This document shows, piece by piece, positions 26,200 through 34,667 of a stretch of 43,846 nucleotides of DNA (the first letter of the stretch is position 1; the number at the start of each line of letters is the position of its first letter). Where the stretch lies: NCBI GenBank assembly GCA_029879645.1, contig JAOUPX010000013.1:1-43846 (forward strand), in the 5' to 3' direction. The notes beneath the pieces were generated by a model. The model was not told where the DNA came from, searched no databases, and saw only the letters and a program-made list of their open reading frames with translations. This DNA is from Nitrospinota bacterium. Lineage in GTDB: Bacteria; Nitrospinota; Nitrospinia; Nitrospinales; Nitrospinaceae. Position numbers and translations under genes: made by a program.

Positions 26200-27407
26200 C
26201 TATTCAGTATATGGCTTCTTGAGGGAGTCGTAAAGGTCCATATACCGCTTCATGACGGCGTTCCACCCAAATTCGCCAAGAACCTTTTCGCGCATATGCT
26301 GACCGAATTTTTGCCGGATATCCGCGTGACCCAGTTGCAGAATCCGATCGCATATCATATCCGGATCGGCGGGGACGATGAATCCATTCTCTCCCGTCAC
26401 AACGATTTCCTTGGCAAGGCCTACGGGCGTGGAGATGATGGGCAGGCCACTGGTCCCGGCTTGCAGTAGTGTGGTCCCGGAGGTTTCGTATGCCGAGGGA
26501 TAAATGAAAATGTCGGCATCGGCATAGCATTGGCTCAACTCCTGCGGCGAAGGATTTTCCAGAATATCGATGTGGTCTTCCATGCCCAGGGTTTTGGCAA
26601 GTTTTTTCATTTCCAGAAGATAGCCTGACGAGTTCTCATCGGCCTCCAGCCTGTCGGGAGTGGCCGCAAGGATGATTCGGAAGGGCAGGGTGAGCTTGCG
26701 TGCGGCTCGCAGTAACAGTTCGACGCGCCTGGACCGGGTGACGGGACCTGCGAACAAAAGGCAGAGGTCTTTTCTCAGTCTGCCGGAGCGGTCGCTATCA
26801 ACTGTGTGTGAGTCGATTCCGTCTGGAATAATATGCAGTTTGTGTTTTCCGATTCCGAATTCCAGAGCTTCCTCAAATTCCATCACAGAGGAAACGACAA
26901 CAGCATCGGCGCGCTTTACGGCTGACTTTAAAGTCATGCCGTCATAAAGGCGGTGCAAAAAATTCCGGGGTGCAGGCGGGTGATGTTTCTGATGGCTCAG
27001 CAGAGAACCGTGAGTGCTCAGCACATAGGGTTTTTTTCGAATCGACGCAAAAAAAAAGCGCAGTCGCTCTGGAAGGTCCGATACAGGTGGCTGTGGAGGA
27101 TGTTGTACTGGCGCAGATAAGTCATCATTCCAAAGCTGATTTTATAGTTACCCAGGGTCCACTGGACCGGCACACGGATAACCCGGGCCTGCCCTATTTG
27201 CTCCTTTTGGACTGTGGAGTCTTCTGGCCGCTGAACGGTCGTGAGAATAGGGGAATGGATTCCCTTTTGCTCCAGCCGGCTGGAAATCTGCCAGGCCTGA
27301 TGGGCGGGCCCCTCAAGGTCGGGCTGGAAGGAATCGATTGTTCTTAAAATTTTCAAGAGTTCGCGGGGCCGGAAAGGTTGTGGGTTCGAGAGCGCACAAA
27401 GCTCCAA
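26200..27407 (-). pseudogene. Glycosyltransferase GT4, split by a frameshift
   Basis: Two open frames together make one GT4 enzyme. The upstream part (27407 or 27356 down to about 27018) gives KILRTIDSFQPD, then EGPAHQAWQISSRLEQKG and ILHSHLYRTFQ, an acceptor-binding N-domain. It ends in FEKNPMC and a stop. The next frame continues KPYVLSTHGSLLSHQKHHPP and carries the donor half (HIIPDGIDSH, YPSAYETSGTTLLQAGTSG) to 26200. The switch falls among two homopolymers, A7 (27031-27037, minus strand) and T9 (27049-27057). The upstream start is a TTG at either 27356 or 27407, neither with a good ribosome site. It may be a true frameshift, polymerase or ribosome slippage, or a sequencing error. The neighbours are a methyltransferase and another GT4. 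Confidence 0.75.
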
Positions 27408-27413
27408 GGGGGT

Positions 27414-27443
27414 GGATCTGGAGGCATATTCTAGCCCAGATCC
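27414..27443. repeat. Inverted repeat between the glycosyltransferase and the cNMP gene
   Basis: GGATCTGG and CCAGATCC are perfect 8-bp arms around a 14-base loop, extendable by GGG/CCC with a bulged T. It lies in the 73-base gap between the cNMP-binding gene stop and the broken glycosyltransferase. There is no T tract, so it may be an unconventional terminator or a regulator site. Confidence 0.45.
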
Positions 27444-27480
27444 CCCGCGAAGTAAACCAGATCAAATCAATGCGGTTTGC

Positions 27481-27864
27481 TTAAGACCTGCGGGCGAAAC
27501 CGGCATTGCGGACATATTTCTTTTCCTTGGTCGTCGAGCGCCGTAATCGAGCCGACATCGCTTTCACGATGGGAAACCAGGCGCGGGGGTCCTTGCGGGA
27601 CATGGCATTCAGGTCATCGCGGGAAATCAGTGTGACCTTGCTATTCTGCAAAGCCGTGGCTGTCGCCGAGCGTGGACCGCCGTCGATCATCCCGATTTCT
27701 CCAAAAATTTCATTTTGCCCCAGAATATCGATCACTTCGATATTGCCGTCTTTCCGCCGGCGGGAAACTTCCACTTGTCCGTCTTCAATGATAAAGGCGA
27801 AGTCGCTGCGGCTTCCCTCGCGGAAAATAACCTGTCCCTTTTTCATAAACTGTGTTCCTGTCAT
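27481..27864 (-). CDS. Cyclic-nucleotide-binding domain protein (CRP-like, no HTH)
   Basis: 127 residues holding only a cNMP-binding beta-barrel: FMKKGQVIFREGSRSDFAFI, IEDGQVEVSRR, ILGQNEIFGEIGMIDGGPRS followed by ATATAL. The FGEIGMIDGGPRSATATA stretch is the phosphate-binding cassette. The C-helix continues but no DNA-binding HTH follows, so it is not a classical CRP. It could act through a partner. The ATG at 27864 is preceded by GGGAGA. The 280-base gap upstream (27865-28144) has a 6-bp palindrome (CGAATA-TCAGG-TATTCG, 28025-28041) and AT-rich DNA; nothing there looks coding. Confidence 0.85.
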   Translation of the reverse strand: MTGTQFMKKGQVIFREGSRSDFAFIIEDGQVEVSRRRKDGNIEVIDILGQNEIFGEIGMIDGGPRSATATALQNSKVTLISRDDLNAMSRKDPRAWFPIVKAMSARLRRSTTKEKKYVRNAGFARRS

Positions 27865-28144
27865 GATTCATCTCTCCCGAATATGGTTTAGGCTGGGGAA
27901 TTACAAACGTCTTGGTTAGCACAGGATGCAAGACACTGGCCAACGGGAAAATGAATCGTATTTTTGAGTTTAATAACCAAAAAAACAATGAGTTTCGTCA
28001 GGTGGAGAGAAGGGGTTGGTTGGCCGAATATCAGGTATTCGTATGAAAAATTATAATCATAGAAATATATTTATAAAAAATATAACAAACCTGTGCAGGC
28101 TGCGAATTTCCATAAAGATTGGAAGAGGGAATATTTGGAGGAAC

Positions 28145-29182
28145 TTAGGTCAAGTTGCGGTTGATCCAGAGGATCATCTCATTCAATCGTCCAAAATGCT
28201 GTTTATTGAACTGAAATACCAGCCGGGGCAGATCGGTAAATTCATTATTGGCTTTTTCCGTTTCCAATGCCCCGCAGGCCTTGAAATCTCCGGTTCGTAG
28301 AATATCCCGATACTCGTGATTCAGGTAATCCACCACGGCGGGAGTAACGGCCTTTGTAAAGCGCAGGACGGTGAACTCGTTGACATAACGCAGGGAGTGG
28401 TAATAGCGGTAATAATCATCCAGGTGATGAATCGCTTCATCGACCGAATGGATAATATGGAAGAGATTCATATCTATGGAGGAAATATATCCTTTGGGCA
28501 TAAGTTCTTCCTCGAACTGGCGAATCAGGTGCGGCCAGTAGGTGCCTCCAGGGGGTTCTGCCAGTAGAATAGGCCGCGGCATGCATTTTCCGGTTTGAAA
28601 CAGGGTCAGATTTTCAAAGCCTTCATCCAGCGTCCCGAAACCTCCGGGGAAGAGGATGGTGGCGTCCGATTCTTTGATGAACATCAGCTTGCGCGTGAAA
28701 AAATACTTGAACTGCATCAACTTGGAATCGCCCTCGATAGCCAGGTTGGCACTTTGTTCCTTGGGGAGCCGGATGTTGATGCCGAAACTGTTTTCTCTTC
28801 CGGCACCCCGGTTGGCCGCTTCCATGACTCCACCCCCGGCGCCGGTAATGATCATGTGACCTTTTTCTGCTAACGCTTTTGCCGTATCAAGTGCCATTCC
28901 GTAAATCGGGTCCGATTCCGGGGCGCGGGCGGACCCGAAAATGACCACTTTCCGTTTTTCGCGGTATGGGAGGAACACCCGGTAAGCATGGCGCAATTCC
29001 TTGAGCGTATTATTGGTCAGTTTGAAATCTCCCCGATCCGTGTGTTCCCGACCCAGTTTCACGACTGTGGTCATGATTTCCTTCAGCAGATCCGGCGCCA
29101 CTTCATTGCCACATAAATCCACCAGTTCCTGAATCAATTGCTCGGCTTTGGGGTCCCCTATGCTGTAATTGGATTTAGGCAT
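28145..29182 (-). CDS. LOG family protein (TIGR00730-like Rossmann)
   Basis: 345 residues, longer than typical LOG proteins because of N- and C-terminal extensions. VVIFGSARAPESDPIYGMAL, ITGAGGGVMEAANRGA and ILFPGGFGTLDEGFE are the signature motifs: GGGxGxMEA-type nucleotide binding and PGGxGTxxE. Plant and bacterial relatives release free cytokinins or hydrolyse AMP by phosphoribohydrolase activity; many carry the outdated label lysine decarboxylase. The N-terminal 80 residues are helical (PKAEQLIQELVDLCGNEVAP). Whether it acts on nucleotides here is inferred from the family. It is divergent from the small membrane protein at 29239. Confidence 0.88.
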   Translation of the reverse strand: MPKSNYSIGDPKAEQLIQELVDLCGNEVAPDLLKEIMTTVVKLGREHTDRGDFKLTNNTLKELRHAYRVFLPYREKRKVVIFGSARAPESDPIYGMALDTAKALAEKGHMIITGAGGGVMEAANRGAGRENSFGINIRLPKEQSANLAIEGDSKLMQFKYFFTRKLMFIKESDATILFPGGFGTLDEGFENLTLFQTGKCMPRPILLAEPPGGTYWPHLIRQFEEELMPKGYISSIDMNLFHIIHSVDEAIHHLDDYYRYYHSLRYVNEFTVLRFTKAVTPAVVDYLNHEYRDILRTGDFKACGALETEKANNEFTDLPRLVFQFNKQHFGRLNEMILWINRNLT

Positions 29183-29238
29183 TGCACTTCTCCGTTGAAT
29201 CGATTATTTTTGATTCTGAGTGGATCGAGGAGCGAATC

Positions 29239-29469
29239 ATGGATGACAACAATCAGAAACCCGAACCCCCGATAAACGACAAATTACTGATTTATTCCAT
29301 TGTCGGATTGCTGGCGATCGGGTTCATCAGCGTTCTGTTTGTTGCGGTACCCTGGTTGCTCCATGACGGTTCTCCAAGCCTGAAACAGGTTCTTATCGAT
29401 GATTCCATCGTCATTGCTGTGATCGTCATGTTTGTTTACGGGTTTTACATGAATACCAAAATGCACTAA
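29239..29469 (+). CDS. Small two-helix membrane protein
   Basis: 76 residues from the ATG at 29239, preceded by GAGGAG. The frame is open further upstream but the residues there are not convincing and the ribosome site marks this ATG. Two hydrophobic segments are seen, LLIYSIVGLLAIGFISVLFV (about 16-38) and IDDSIVIAVIVMFVYGFYM (about 52-70). The N-terminus is polar. No family is recognised. It lies 66 bases before yajQ on the same strand. Confidence 0.65.
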   Translation: MDDNNQKPEPPINDKLLIYSIVGLLAIGFISVLFVAVPWLLHDGSPSLKQVLIDDSIVIAVIVMFVYGFYMNTKMH

Positions 29470-29535
29470 CCCTGCCTGATCCGCGACCGGAAACCGGTTT
29501 TCTTTCTTTCACTCATTGTACAGGACACGATACCG

Positions 29536-30033
29536 ATGGCAAAAAATTGTTCCTTTGACATTGTTTCAAACATAGACCTTCAGGAAGTAAAAAACGCCGT
29601 CAACCAGGCCACCATGGAAATTCGACAGCGGTTTGACTTCAAAGGCAGTAAAAGCGAAATCACCCTCGACGAAAAAGTCCCCGCGCTCATTCTGGTTTCG
29701 GACGACGAGCATAAAATGAAATCGGTTGTCGATATCCTGGAGAGCAAGCTGATCAAACGCATGGTATCTCTCAAGGCCCTTGATTACGGAAATGTAGAAG
29801 CCGCGGGCGGCAATACCGTCCGCCAGACAGTCAAACTGCAACAGGGCATTCCCCAGGAAAAGGGCAAGGAAATTGTCAAGGCCATCAAGGGACTGAAGAC
29901 CAAAGTTCAGGGGCAGGTGATGGACGATCAGGTGCGGGTTACCGGAAAAAGCCGGGACGACTTGCAGGCCGTGATTGCCGAACTCAAGGAAAAAGATTTC
30001 GGGATCGCCATGTCATTCACCAATTACCGGTGA
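29536..30033 (+). CDS. yajQ: YajQ family nucleotide-binding protein
   Basis: 165 residues, normal family length. [31 protein letters not shown] and the terminal [12 protein letters not shown] are almost diagnostic. The protein has two RNA-recognition-like domains. Homologues bind cyclic di-GMP (Xanthomonas, Pseudomonas), but the role here is unproven. Cytosolic. Its last 21 bases overlap the convergent CruF-like gene tail-to-tail, so no terminator fits between them. Confidence 0.95.
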   Translation: MAKNCSFDIVSNIDLQEVKNAVNQATMEIRQRFDFKGSKSEITLDEKVPALILVSDDEHKMKSVVDILESKLIKRMVSLKALDYGNVEAAGGNTVRQTVKLQQGIPQEKGKEIVKAIKGLKTKVQGQVMDDQVRVTGKSRDDLQAVIAELKEKDFGIAMSFTNYR

Positions 30034-30849
30034 TTCGGCGGATTCCCGCATACCCTCTGTTTGAAATACTTTGACCAGGGGAAGGGATAAAAGTAAAAGC
30101 GCCAGGCCTAATCCGCACAACCCCATCACCATCTCCCCGATATAAAAAGTCACTCCCAGGGTAAATACCAACACACCAAAATACACCGCCGGTCCAAGAA
30201 GAGCCTGTGCCGGAATCTGCCGCATGCCCATATCCCGGAACCCCCGGCGTATCAGCCAGGCCTCGATTCGCGTATAGGAGAATAGAATGGCAAATCCAAC
30301 GACAAACCAGCCGCCGAAATTGGTGAGCGGAATATTAAAATATTCTCCCTGCTCTTTATAGGTATAAATCTGTCCCAGAAACCAGCGGTCGCCCAAAAAC
30401 GAAACGGGATCGATAACCACATCCAGCAACATCATCAGTACCGCTCCCGTCAGGATAACCCGCCAGGAATGCCGGATGGCCTCCGTTTGGATGAGACGGA
30501 TATCCCAACCGCGCTGTTTCAAAGGACACCACAAGAATAAGCTCAGGGTATAGCTGACATAAGCCAGGAAGCTGAAAGAAAGGGGATCCATGAATGGGAT
30601 ATTTGAAAACCACAATTCCTGATCGCGGGTCGTCTCTATATAACTGTAAAATCCGAAAGGGAAGCCGTTTCGCGTGGAGGAATATTCCGCCGCAAATGCG
30701 ATAATGAAGGCCAATACCGTAAACAGGAGGGACCGCTTAAGGCCCATATCAAGGATGGCGATGGACAAATAACTGATGAGAAAAATAAACACATAGGGCC
30801 GCAGTAGAACGGTCCCCCACAGCAGTTCAAAGAATTCCATAAGATCCAT
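30013..30849 (-). CDS. Carotenoid biosynthesis membrane protein (DUF422, CruF-like)
   Basis: 278 residues with about seven membrane helices spread over the whole length. Features matching the family are [17 protein letters not shown], the [19 protein letters not shown] stretch and [16 protein letters not shown], with conserved acidic and aromatic residues between helices. CruF-type proteins hydrate the end group of carotenes. It is encoded three bases after hpnA and probably translated from the same mRNA, which suggests a terpenoid-lipid theme. The exact carotenoid substrate is unknown. Confidence 0.82.
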   Translation of the reverse strand: MDLMEFFELLWGTVLLRPYVFIFLISYLSIAILDMGLKRSLLFTVLAFIIAFAAEYSSTRNGFPFGFYSYIETTRDQELWFSNIPFMDPLSFSFLAYVSYTLSLFLWCPLKQRGWDIRLIQTEAIRHSWRVILTGAVLMMLLDVVIDPVSFLGDRWFLGQIYTYKEQGEYFNIPLTNFGGWFVVGFAILFSYTRIEAWLIRRGFRDMGMRQIPAQALLGPAVYFGVLVFTLGVTFYIGEMVMGLCGLGLALLLLSLPLVKVFQTEGMRESAESPVIGE

Positions 30850-30852
30850 TGG

Positions 30853-31851
30853 TTATGGTTCGGCGGGGACTCTTTCAGTATCCCGCATCCATCGGACTGC
30901 GTCCTCCAATGCCTGCTCGACAGGATTTTGAGGCAGTCCCAGTTCGCGTACCGCCTTGGACGCATCGAAGTACATCAGATATTTCGCCATTTTCACACCC
31001 GCCAGAGGAACCGCCGGCGGCTGATGGGTAATGAAATCGGAAACCGTCTCGCATGCCCAGCCCGCCGCGTAAGCCACCCAATAGGGCATCCGGATACCCG
31101 GCGCCTTAATGCCGGTGATCTTCTCCAGGGTCAACAGGATTTCATGCAAAGACATGTTGCGGTTGCCCAGAATATAACGTTCTCCGACTTTTCCTTTTTG
31201 CTCTGCCAGGATGTGGCCCCGGGCGCAGTCGCGGACATCAATCAGGTTCAAGCCGGTGTCCAGGTAAGCGGGCATTTTACCATTGATGAAATCGAGGATG
31301 AGCTGGCCTGTGGGCGTCGGCTTGATGTCTCTCGGTCCCACCGGCGCGCTGGGATTGACCACCACCACCGGCAGTCCTTTTCCGGCGAACTCCAGCGCTA
31401 CCTGCTCGGCCTGGTACTTGGACAGTTTGTAATCGTTGCAAAGAATCGCCGGATTCAGCGGGGTCTGTTCGTCGGCGGGGCGGCCGTCGGGCCACAGGCC
31501 AATGCAACCCACCGTGCTGGTATAGACCACTTTGCCAATGGATGCGGCCTGGGCCGCCTCTAGGATGTTGCGGGTGCCCTGCACGTTGATGTCGTACATC
31601 ATTCGCTTGTCGCGGCTCCACAGGCTGTAATAGGCTGCGGCGTGGTACAGCACATCGCAACCCTTTAAAGCGGCGTCGAGTGAGGCGCGATCGCGTAAAT
31701 CCCCATGTGAGATTTCAACCTCTAGTCCTTTAATGTTGGACAGGTCGGAGTTGGGCCGGACAAGCACGCGTACCTCCCGCCCATCCGCGATCAATTCGCG
31801 TACGATGGACGCTCCGATAAAACCTGTCGTGCCGGTGATCAGTGTCTTCAT
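30853..31851 (-). CDS. hpnA: HpnA-like hopanoid-associated sugar epimerase
   Basis: 332 residues of the extended SDR family. ITGTTGFIGASIVRELIADG is the NAD-binding start, YHAAAYYSLWSRDKRMMYDI followed by NVQGTRN marks HpnA, VVYTSTVGCIGLWPDGRPAD continues, and YKLSKYQAE is the YxxxK catalytic pair. HpnA is named for clusters making composite hopanoids. The squalene-hopene cyclase and other hpn genes are not in this window, so a hopanoid role rests on family similarity alone. It lies 24 bases after the surA-like gene and 3 bases before the CruF-like gene, an apparent operon. Confidence 0.85.
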   Translation of the reverse strand: MKTLITGTTGFIGASIVRELIADGREVRVLVRPNSDLSNIKGLEVEISHGDLRDRASLDAALKGCDVLYHAAAYYSLWSRDKRMMYDINVQGTRNILEAAQAASIGKVVYTSTVGCIGLWPDGRPADEQTPLNPAILCNDYKLSKYQAEQVALEFAGKGLPVVVVNPSAPVGPRDIKPTPTGQLILDFINGKMPAYLDTGLNLIDVRDCARGHILAEQKGKVGERYILGNRNMSLHEILLTLEKITGIKAPGIRMPYWVAYAAGWACETVSDFITHQPPAVPLAGVKMAKYLMYFDASKAVRELGLPQNPVEQALEDAVRWMRDTERVPAEP

Positions 31852-31875
31852 GGAAAAGTGTTTGCGGTGGGAGGT

Positions 31876-32919
31876 TTAATAGTAAAGCTTGATCTCCGCC
31901 TGCTCGCGCATTTGAGATATCATTTTCTGGTGCGCCTCCAGTGTTTTGTCCCGCAGTAGCATGTTCATGATATCCGATTTAATTTCGTCCAGAGGGATAT
32001 GACCGGCCGGGATGATCTTCGTCCACTTCAGGATATGGTAGCCATAGGGGGAGCGGACGGGTTCGCTGAATTCATTTTGCTTCAGCTTTTTTAACTCCTG
32101 CGCCATGGCCTCCGGAAGTTCGCTCAGGGGAATGGCGCCCCAGCTCCCGCCATTTTTTCCGGTGGTGGTGTCCTCGGAGTGCTCCTTCGCCAGTTCCGAG
32201 AAGTCCGCCCCATCCTGCAATTGGCGATACAGATCTTTGATTTTTTCTGCAGCGTCTTGATCCAGCAGGGCGTTCAGCCGCTCCGCCTTTTTGCGCAGGG
32301 CTTCGTCCTCGATTTCCGAACCATGCGGTCCTTCCTGCAGGGCGGAAGTGAAAATATGGTGCGCTTCGTATTTTTCCGGGGTGCGGAGCTGATCCAGGCT
32401 TTTTTGATAAAAAGCCGCCACTTCCGGGTCGTCCACCTTCACGTGGGGAGCCACTTCCTGCCGTATGATGTTTTCTTCCATCATCTGCTTCTGGAATTTT
32501 GTTTTGAGCAGGTCCAGCGTCAGCCCTTGCATATCCAATGCCATGTGAAACATATCCTCGGAGGGGAATTGACTGCGGATCTCTTCCAACCGTTTATTTA
32601 AAAGTTCGGAGTCGATTTGAATATTTTTCTTATGGGCCTCCTGGTAAATCAATTCCTGGTCCACCAACCGGGCTAATGCCTGATGGGAAAAATCGGCCAG
32701 TTCCTGTTCCGAAAGCTCCTTATTTTTCTGCCGGTTCATAAGGCGATACACCTTGATCTCACTGATCAGCAGTTGAGAATCGAGCTCCACTCCATTGACC
32801 GAGGCCACCTTTTCGGGGATCGGCTGACCGTTTATCTTGAACGGTTCTGCAAGGGTGGCGGCGGGCAATAGAAGGGCGAGTAACAAAAATCCAACCCCAT
32901 ATAATTTCAGTCGTGTCAT
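31876..32919 (-). CDS. SurA-like periplasmic peptidyl-prolyl isomerase
   Basis: 347 residues with an N-terminal signal peptide (RLKLYGVGFLLLALLLPAATLA, cleavage near residue 24). A SurA_N-like helical domain (about 38-170) is followed by a parvulin domain (about 185-315). The parvulin domain reads YEAHHIFTSALQE, ADFSELAKEHSEDTTTGKNG followed by GSWGAIPLSELPEAM, and FSEPVRSPYGYHILKWTKII. It assists folding of outer-membrane proteins and so fits the porins nearby. It is probably the first gene of surA-hpnA-cruF. A perfect TATAAT lies 33 bases upstream and AGGA precedes the ATG. Confidence 0.9.
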   Translation of the reverse strand: MTRLKLYGVGFLLLALLLPAATLAEPFKINGQPIPEKVASVNGVELDSQLLISEIKVYRLMNRQKNKELSEQELADFSHQALARLVDQELIYQEAHKKNIQIDSELLNKRLEEIRSQFPSEDMFHMALDMQGLTLDLLKTKFQKQMMEENIIRQEVAPHVKVDDPEVAAFYQKSLDQLRTPEKYEAHHIFTSALQEGPHGSEIEDEALRKKAERLNALLDQDAAEKIKDLYRQLQDGADFSELAKEHSEDTTTGKNGGSWGAIPLSELPEAMAQELKKLKQNEFSEPVRSPYGYHILKWTKIIPAGHIPLDEIKSDIMNMLLRDKTLEAHQKMISQMREQAEIKLYY

Positions 32920-32951
32920 CGGAAGGTCCTTTAATGAGTTAACCAGTTTTC

Positions 32952-32957
32952 ATTATA
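32952..32957 (-). promoter_or_regulatory. -10 box (TATAAT) for the surA-like operon
   Basis: A perfect TATAAT on the minus strand, giving a transcription start near 32946 and a 26-base leader. No good -35 lies at 16-18 bases upstream, so an activator or extended contact may be needed. Confidence 0.45.
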
Positions 32958-33004
32958 TCGAAAATCGAGGAAGAAATGGGCCGGGAATCGGGAATAAAAA
33001 AGGC

Positions 33005-33040
33005 AAAAAAAATCCCCTGAGCCGAAGCCCAGGGGATTTT
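33005..33040 (-). terminator. Intrinsic terminator of the porin gene
   Basis: On the minus strand AATCCCCTG-GGC-TTCG-GCT-CAGGGGATT folds into a stem with a TTCG tetraloop, followed by a run of eight Ts. It begins about 22 bases after the porin stop. Confidence 0.92.
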
Positions 33041-33062
33041 GTAAAAGCTAAGAAAAACGTGC

Positions 33063-34472
33063 TTAGAACATTACATCAAACTGCACGTAGAGCCAGTCCG
33101 CATCTTCAAAGTTCTGAATGCGTGCGCCGCCGTTGTAGTTCGACAGCAGTTCATTCGAGAACATGTGAGCATAACCCAAGCTCATGACGGTGCTGGCGCT
33201 GTACTTGTGTACCAGGGTGACATCGACTTCATTACCCAGGGTGGTGGGATTGCTTCCACCAGCGGTACAGGTACCACAGCGGTCATCTTCAGCCACCTGA
33301 AACATGTGGTAATCCACTTTCAAAGTGGTGTTGGCTGTCGGCTGAACGGACGCCTTAACCGCATAGTCGATCAAACCGCCATTGGGATGACTTCCATTGC
33401 CGGTGGTGTTGTGAATGAAAAAGTCCATCAGACCGTAGTATTTATGGCCGGTATCGAACAACGTGTTAAACGTATTGTTGTCACCCACTGCCGCATCCGC
33501 AGCATCGGTACCGCTCAGGTAGTCGAACCACAGGGTCAGGCTGGGTTTCATGGCAACGTTCTTAGCGGTGTATCCGACACGCGCGCCGAACAAGAAGGCG
33601 CTCATGTCACCGTTTGCGCCACCGGGAGCGGCCAGGCCGGATTTACCCATCTGGTAGTAGAATTCACCGCGGTAGCTGATGTCACCGAAACCGCCAGCCT
33701 GGCGAGCACCGACGGTGTAAAAATCTGCGCTACCTGGGGCGGCGGGAGCACCGGCGTTCTGGTCGGCGTCTACATACACCACATAAACGGATGTGGAAGA
33801 ATTATCTCCCAGCAGGCCTTTAAAATTTCCCCACAAGACATGGGCATCAATGTCGTCAACGTCATCAGTGGAGGCACCTGGAAACGCACCGCCAGCTCCT
33901 GCGCGGCTGGATTGTTCCTGGGCTTTACTGTAAACGTACAGCAGGGTCATGTTGTCGTGGCTATGGGTCAGACGCAGGGCGTCATGAGACATCATACCCT
34001 GGGTCCACACGGTGTTACCCAACAGGCGGTGTCCATCCAGAACAACTTCCTGACGACCGATTTGCAAGTCTACCGGAGCGCCGAAAAATTTATTCAGGGT
34101 GAAATACGCTTGATGGATGCCGACATCCGTGGTGGTGTCGTTACCGCTTATCGGGTTGCTGGCCCGGTCACAAGCACCAGATACGGCTGCTGCGCCGACA
34201 CCAACTACGTTAGCAGAACAGTTTCTCTGACTACCCCAGCGGCTGTTCGCCTGGAGCTGAATGAATGCGCTGGTGTTGTCGTCGATTTTTGCTTTAGCAT
34301 CGAGACGCGTCAGCATATCGATGTACTGGGAATCGCTGTTTTGCAAGTTCCAGTACTCATACCGCGGTCGAATCCGTCCGCCAAAGGTGACATCTGCCGC
34401 ATCTGCTGTCATAGCCCCTATCATCAGAAAGGAAACCACCCCAGCAAAGGCTGTAAAAAATTTTCTTCTCAT
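33063..34472 (-). CDS. Alginate-export-type outer-membrane porin
   Basis: 469 residues from the ATG at 34472, preceded by GGAGGAGG. A clear signal peptide (RRKFFTAFAGVVSFLMIGAM, then TADA) is followed by ADVTFGGRIRPRYEYWNLQN, typical of the alginate_exp beta-barrel family. Alternating aromatic/polar strands run to the C-terminal WLYVQFDVMF with a terminal Phe, the Bam recognition feature. The segment LQIGRQEVVLDGHRLLGNTV is conserved in the family. Two pairs of Cys sit in loops (NCSANVVG..GACD, RCGTC) and may be disulfides. It forms an outer-membrane pore of unknown substrate; alginate specificity should not be assumed. Strong signals suggest high expression. Confidence 0.87.
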   Translation of the reverse strand: MRRKFFTAFAGVVSFLMIGAMTADAADVTFGGRIRPRYEYWNLQNSDSQYIDMLTRLDAKAKIDDNTSAFIQLQANSRWGSQRNCSANVVGVGAAAVSGACDRASNPISGNDTTTDVGIHQAYFTLNKFFGAPVDLQIGRQEVVLDGHRLLGNTVWTQGMMSHDALRLTHSHDNMTLLYVYSKAQEQSSRAGAGGAFPGASTDDVDDIDAHVLWGNFKGLLGDNSSTSVYVVYVDADQNAGAPAAPGSADFYTVGARQAGGFGDISYRGEFYYQMGKSGLAAPGGANGDMSAFLFGARVGYTAKNVAMKPSLTLWFDYLSGTDAADAAVGDNNTFNTLFDTGHKYYGLMDFFIHNTTGNGSHPNGGLIDYAVKASVQPTANTTLKVDYHMFQVAEDDRCGTCTAGGSNPTTLGNEVDVTLVHKYSASTVMSLGYAHMFSNELLSNYNGGARIQNFEDADWLYVQFDVMF

Positions 34473-34575
34473 GCTTACCTCCTCCAAGTAATCAACCAGA
34501 TTGGACATCTAAAAAAACTTCCTCAAATTCTTGTTCTTCGCAGGCTAACTATAAATTTTACAATATCTTGCAGAA

Positions 34576-34609
34576 AAATCTATCAAAAAACGCATTACTT
34601 TTCAGTAAT
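34576..34609 (-). promoter_or_regulatory. Candidate porin promoter with upstream palindrome
   Basis: On the minus strand TTGATA (34581-34586) is a likely -35, with TTGTAA or TGTAAA 17-18 bases on as a weak -10. Upstream, ATTACT-GAAA-AGTAAT (34594-34609) is a perfect 6-bp palindrome near -45 to -60. It may be an activator site. Because GCG and six Ts follow it, it could also act as a weak terminator for the VCBS gene. Confidence 0.4.
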
Positions 34610-34667
34610 CCGGGTTTGACCATCCGAGATATTAATTTCCAGAAAACATTTTTAACGGTATTGCCGG

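Noticed and set aside
28040-28140. AT-rich stretch between the cNMP and LOG genes considered as a small gene or sRNA
   Set aside because: Short open frames lack ribosome sites and no terminator follows; it reads as ordinary promoter DNA.
28746-28764. TTGGCAC-like sigma-54 promoter inside the LOG gene
   Set aside because: The -12 element does not fall at the required spacing, and it lies within coding sequence with no gene downstream in that direction.
33165-34619. Long open frame antisense to the porin gene
   Set aside because: Composition follows the porin codons; no ribosome site, no recognisable domains, and the porin has signal peptide, strong RBS and terminator.
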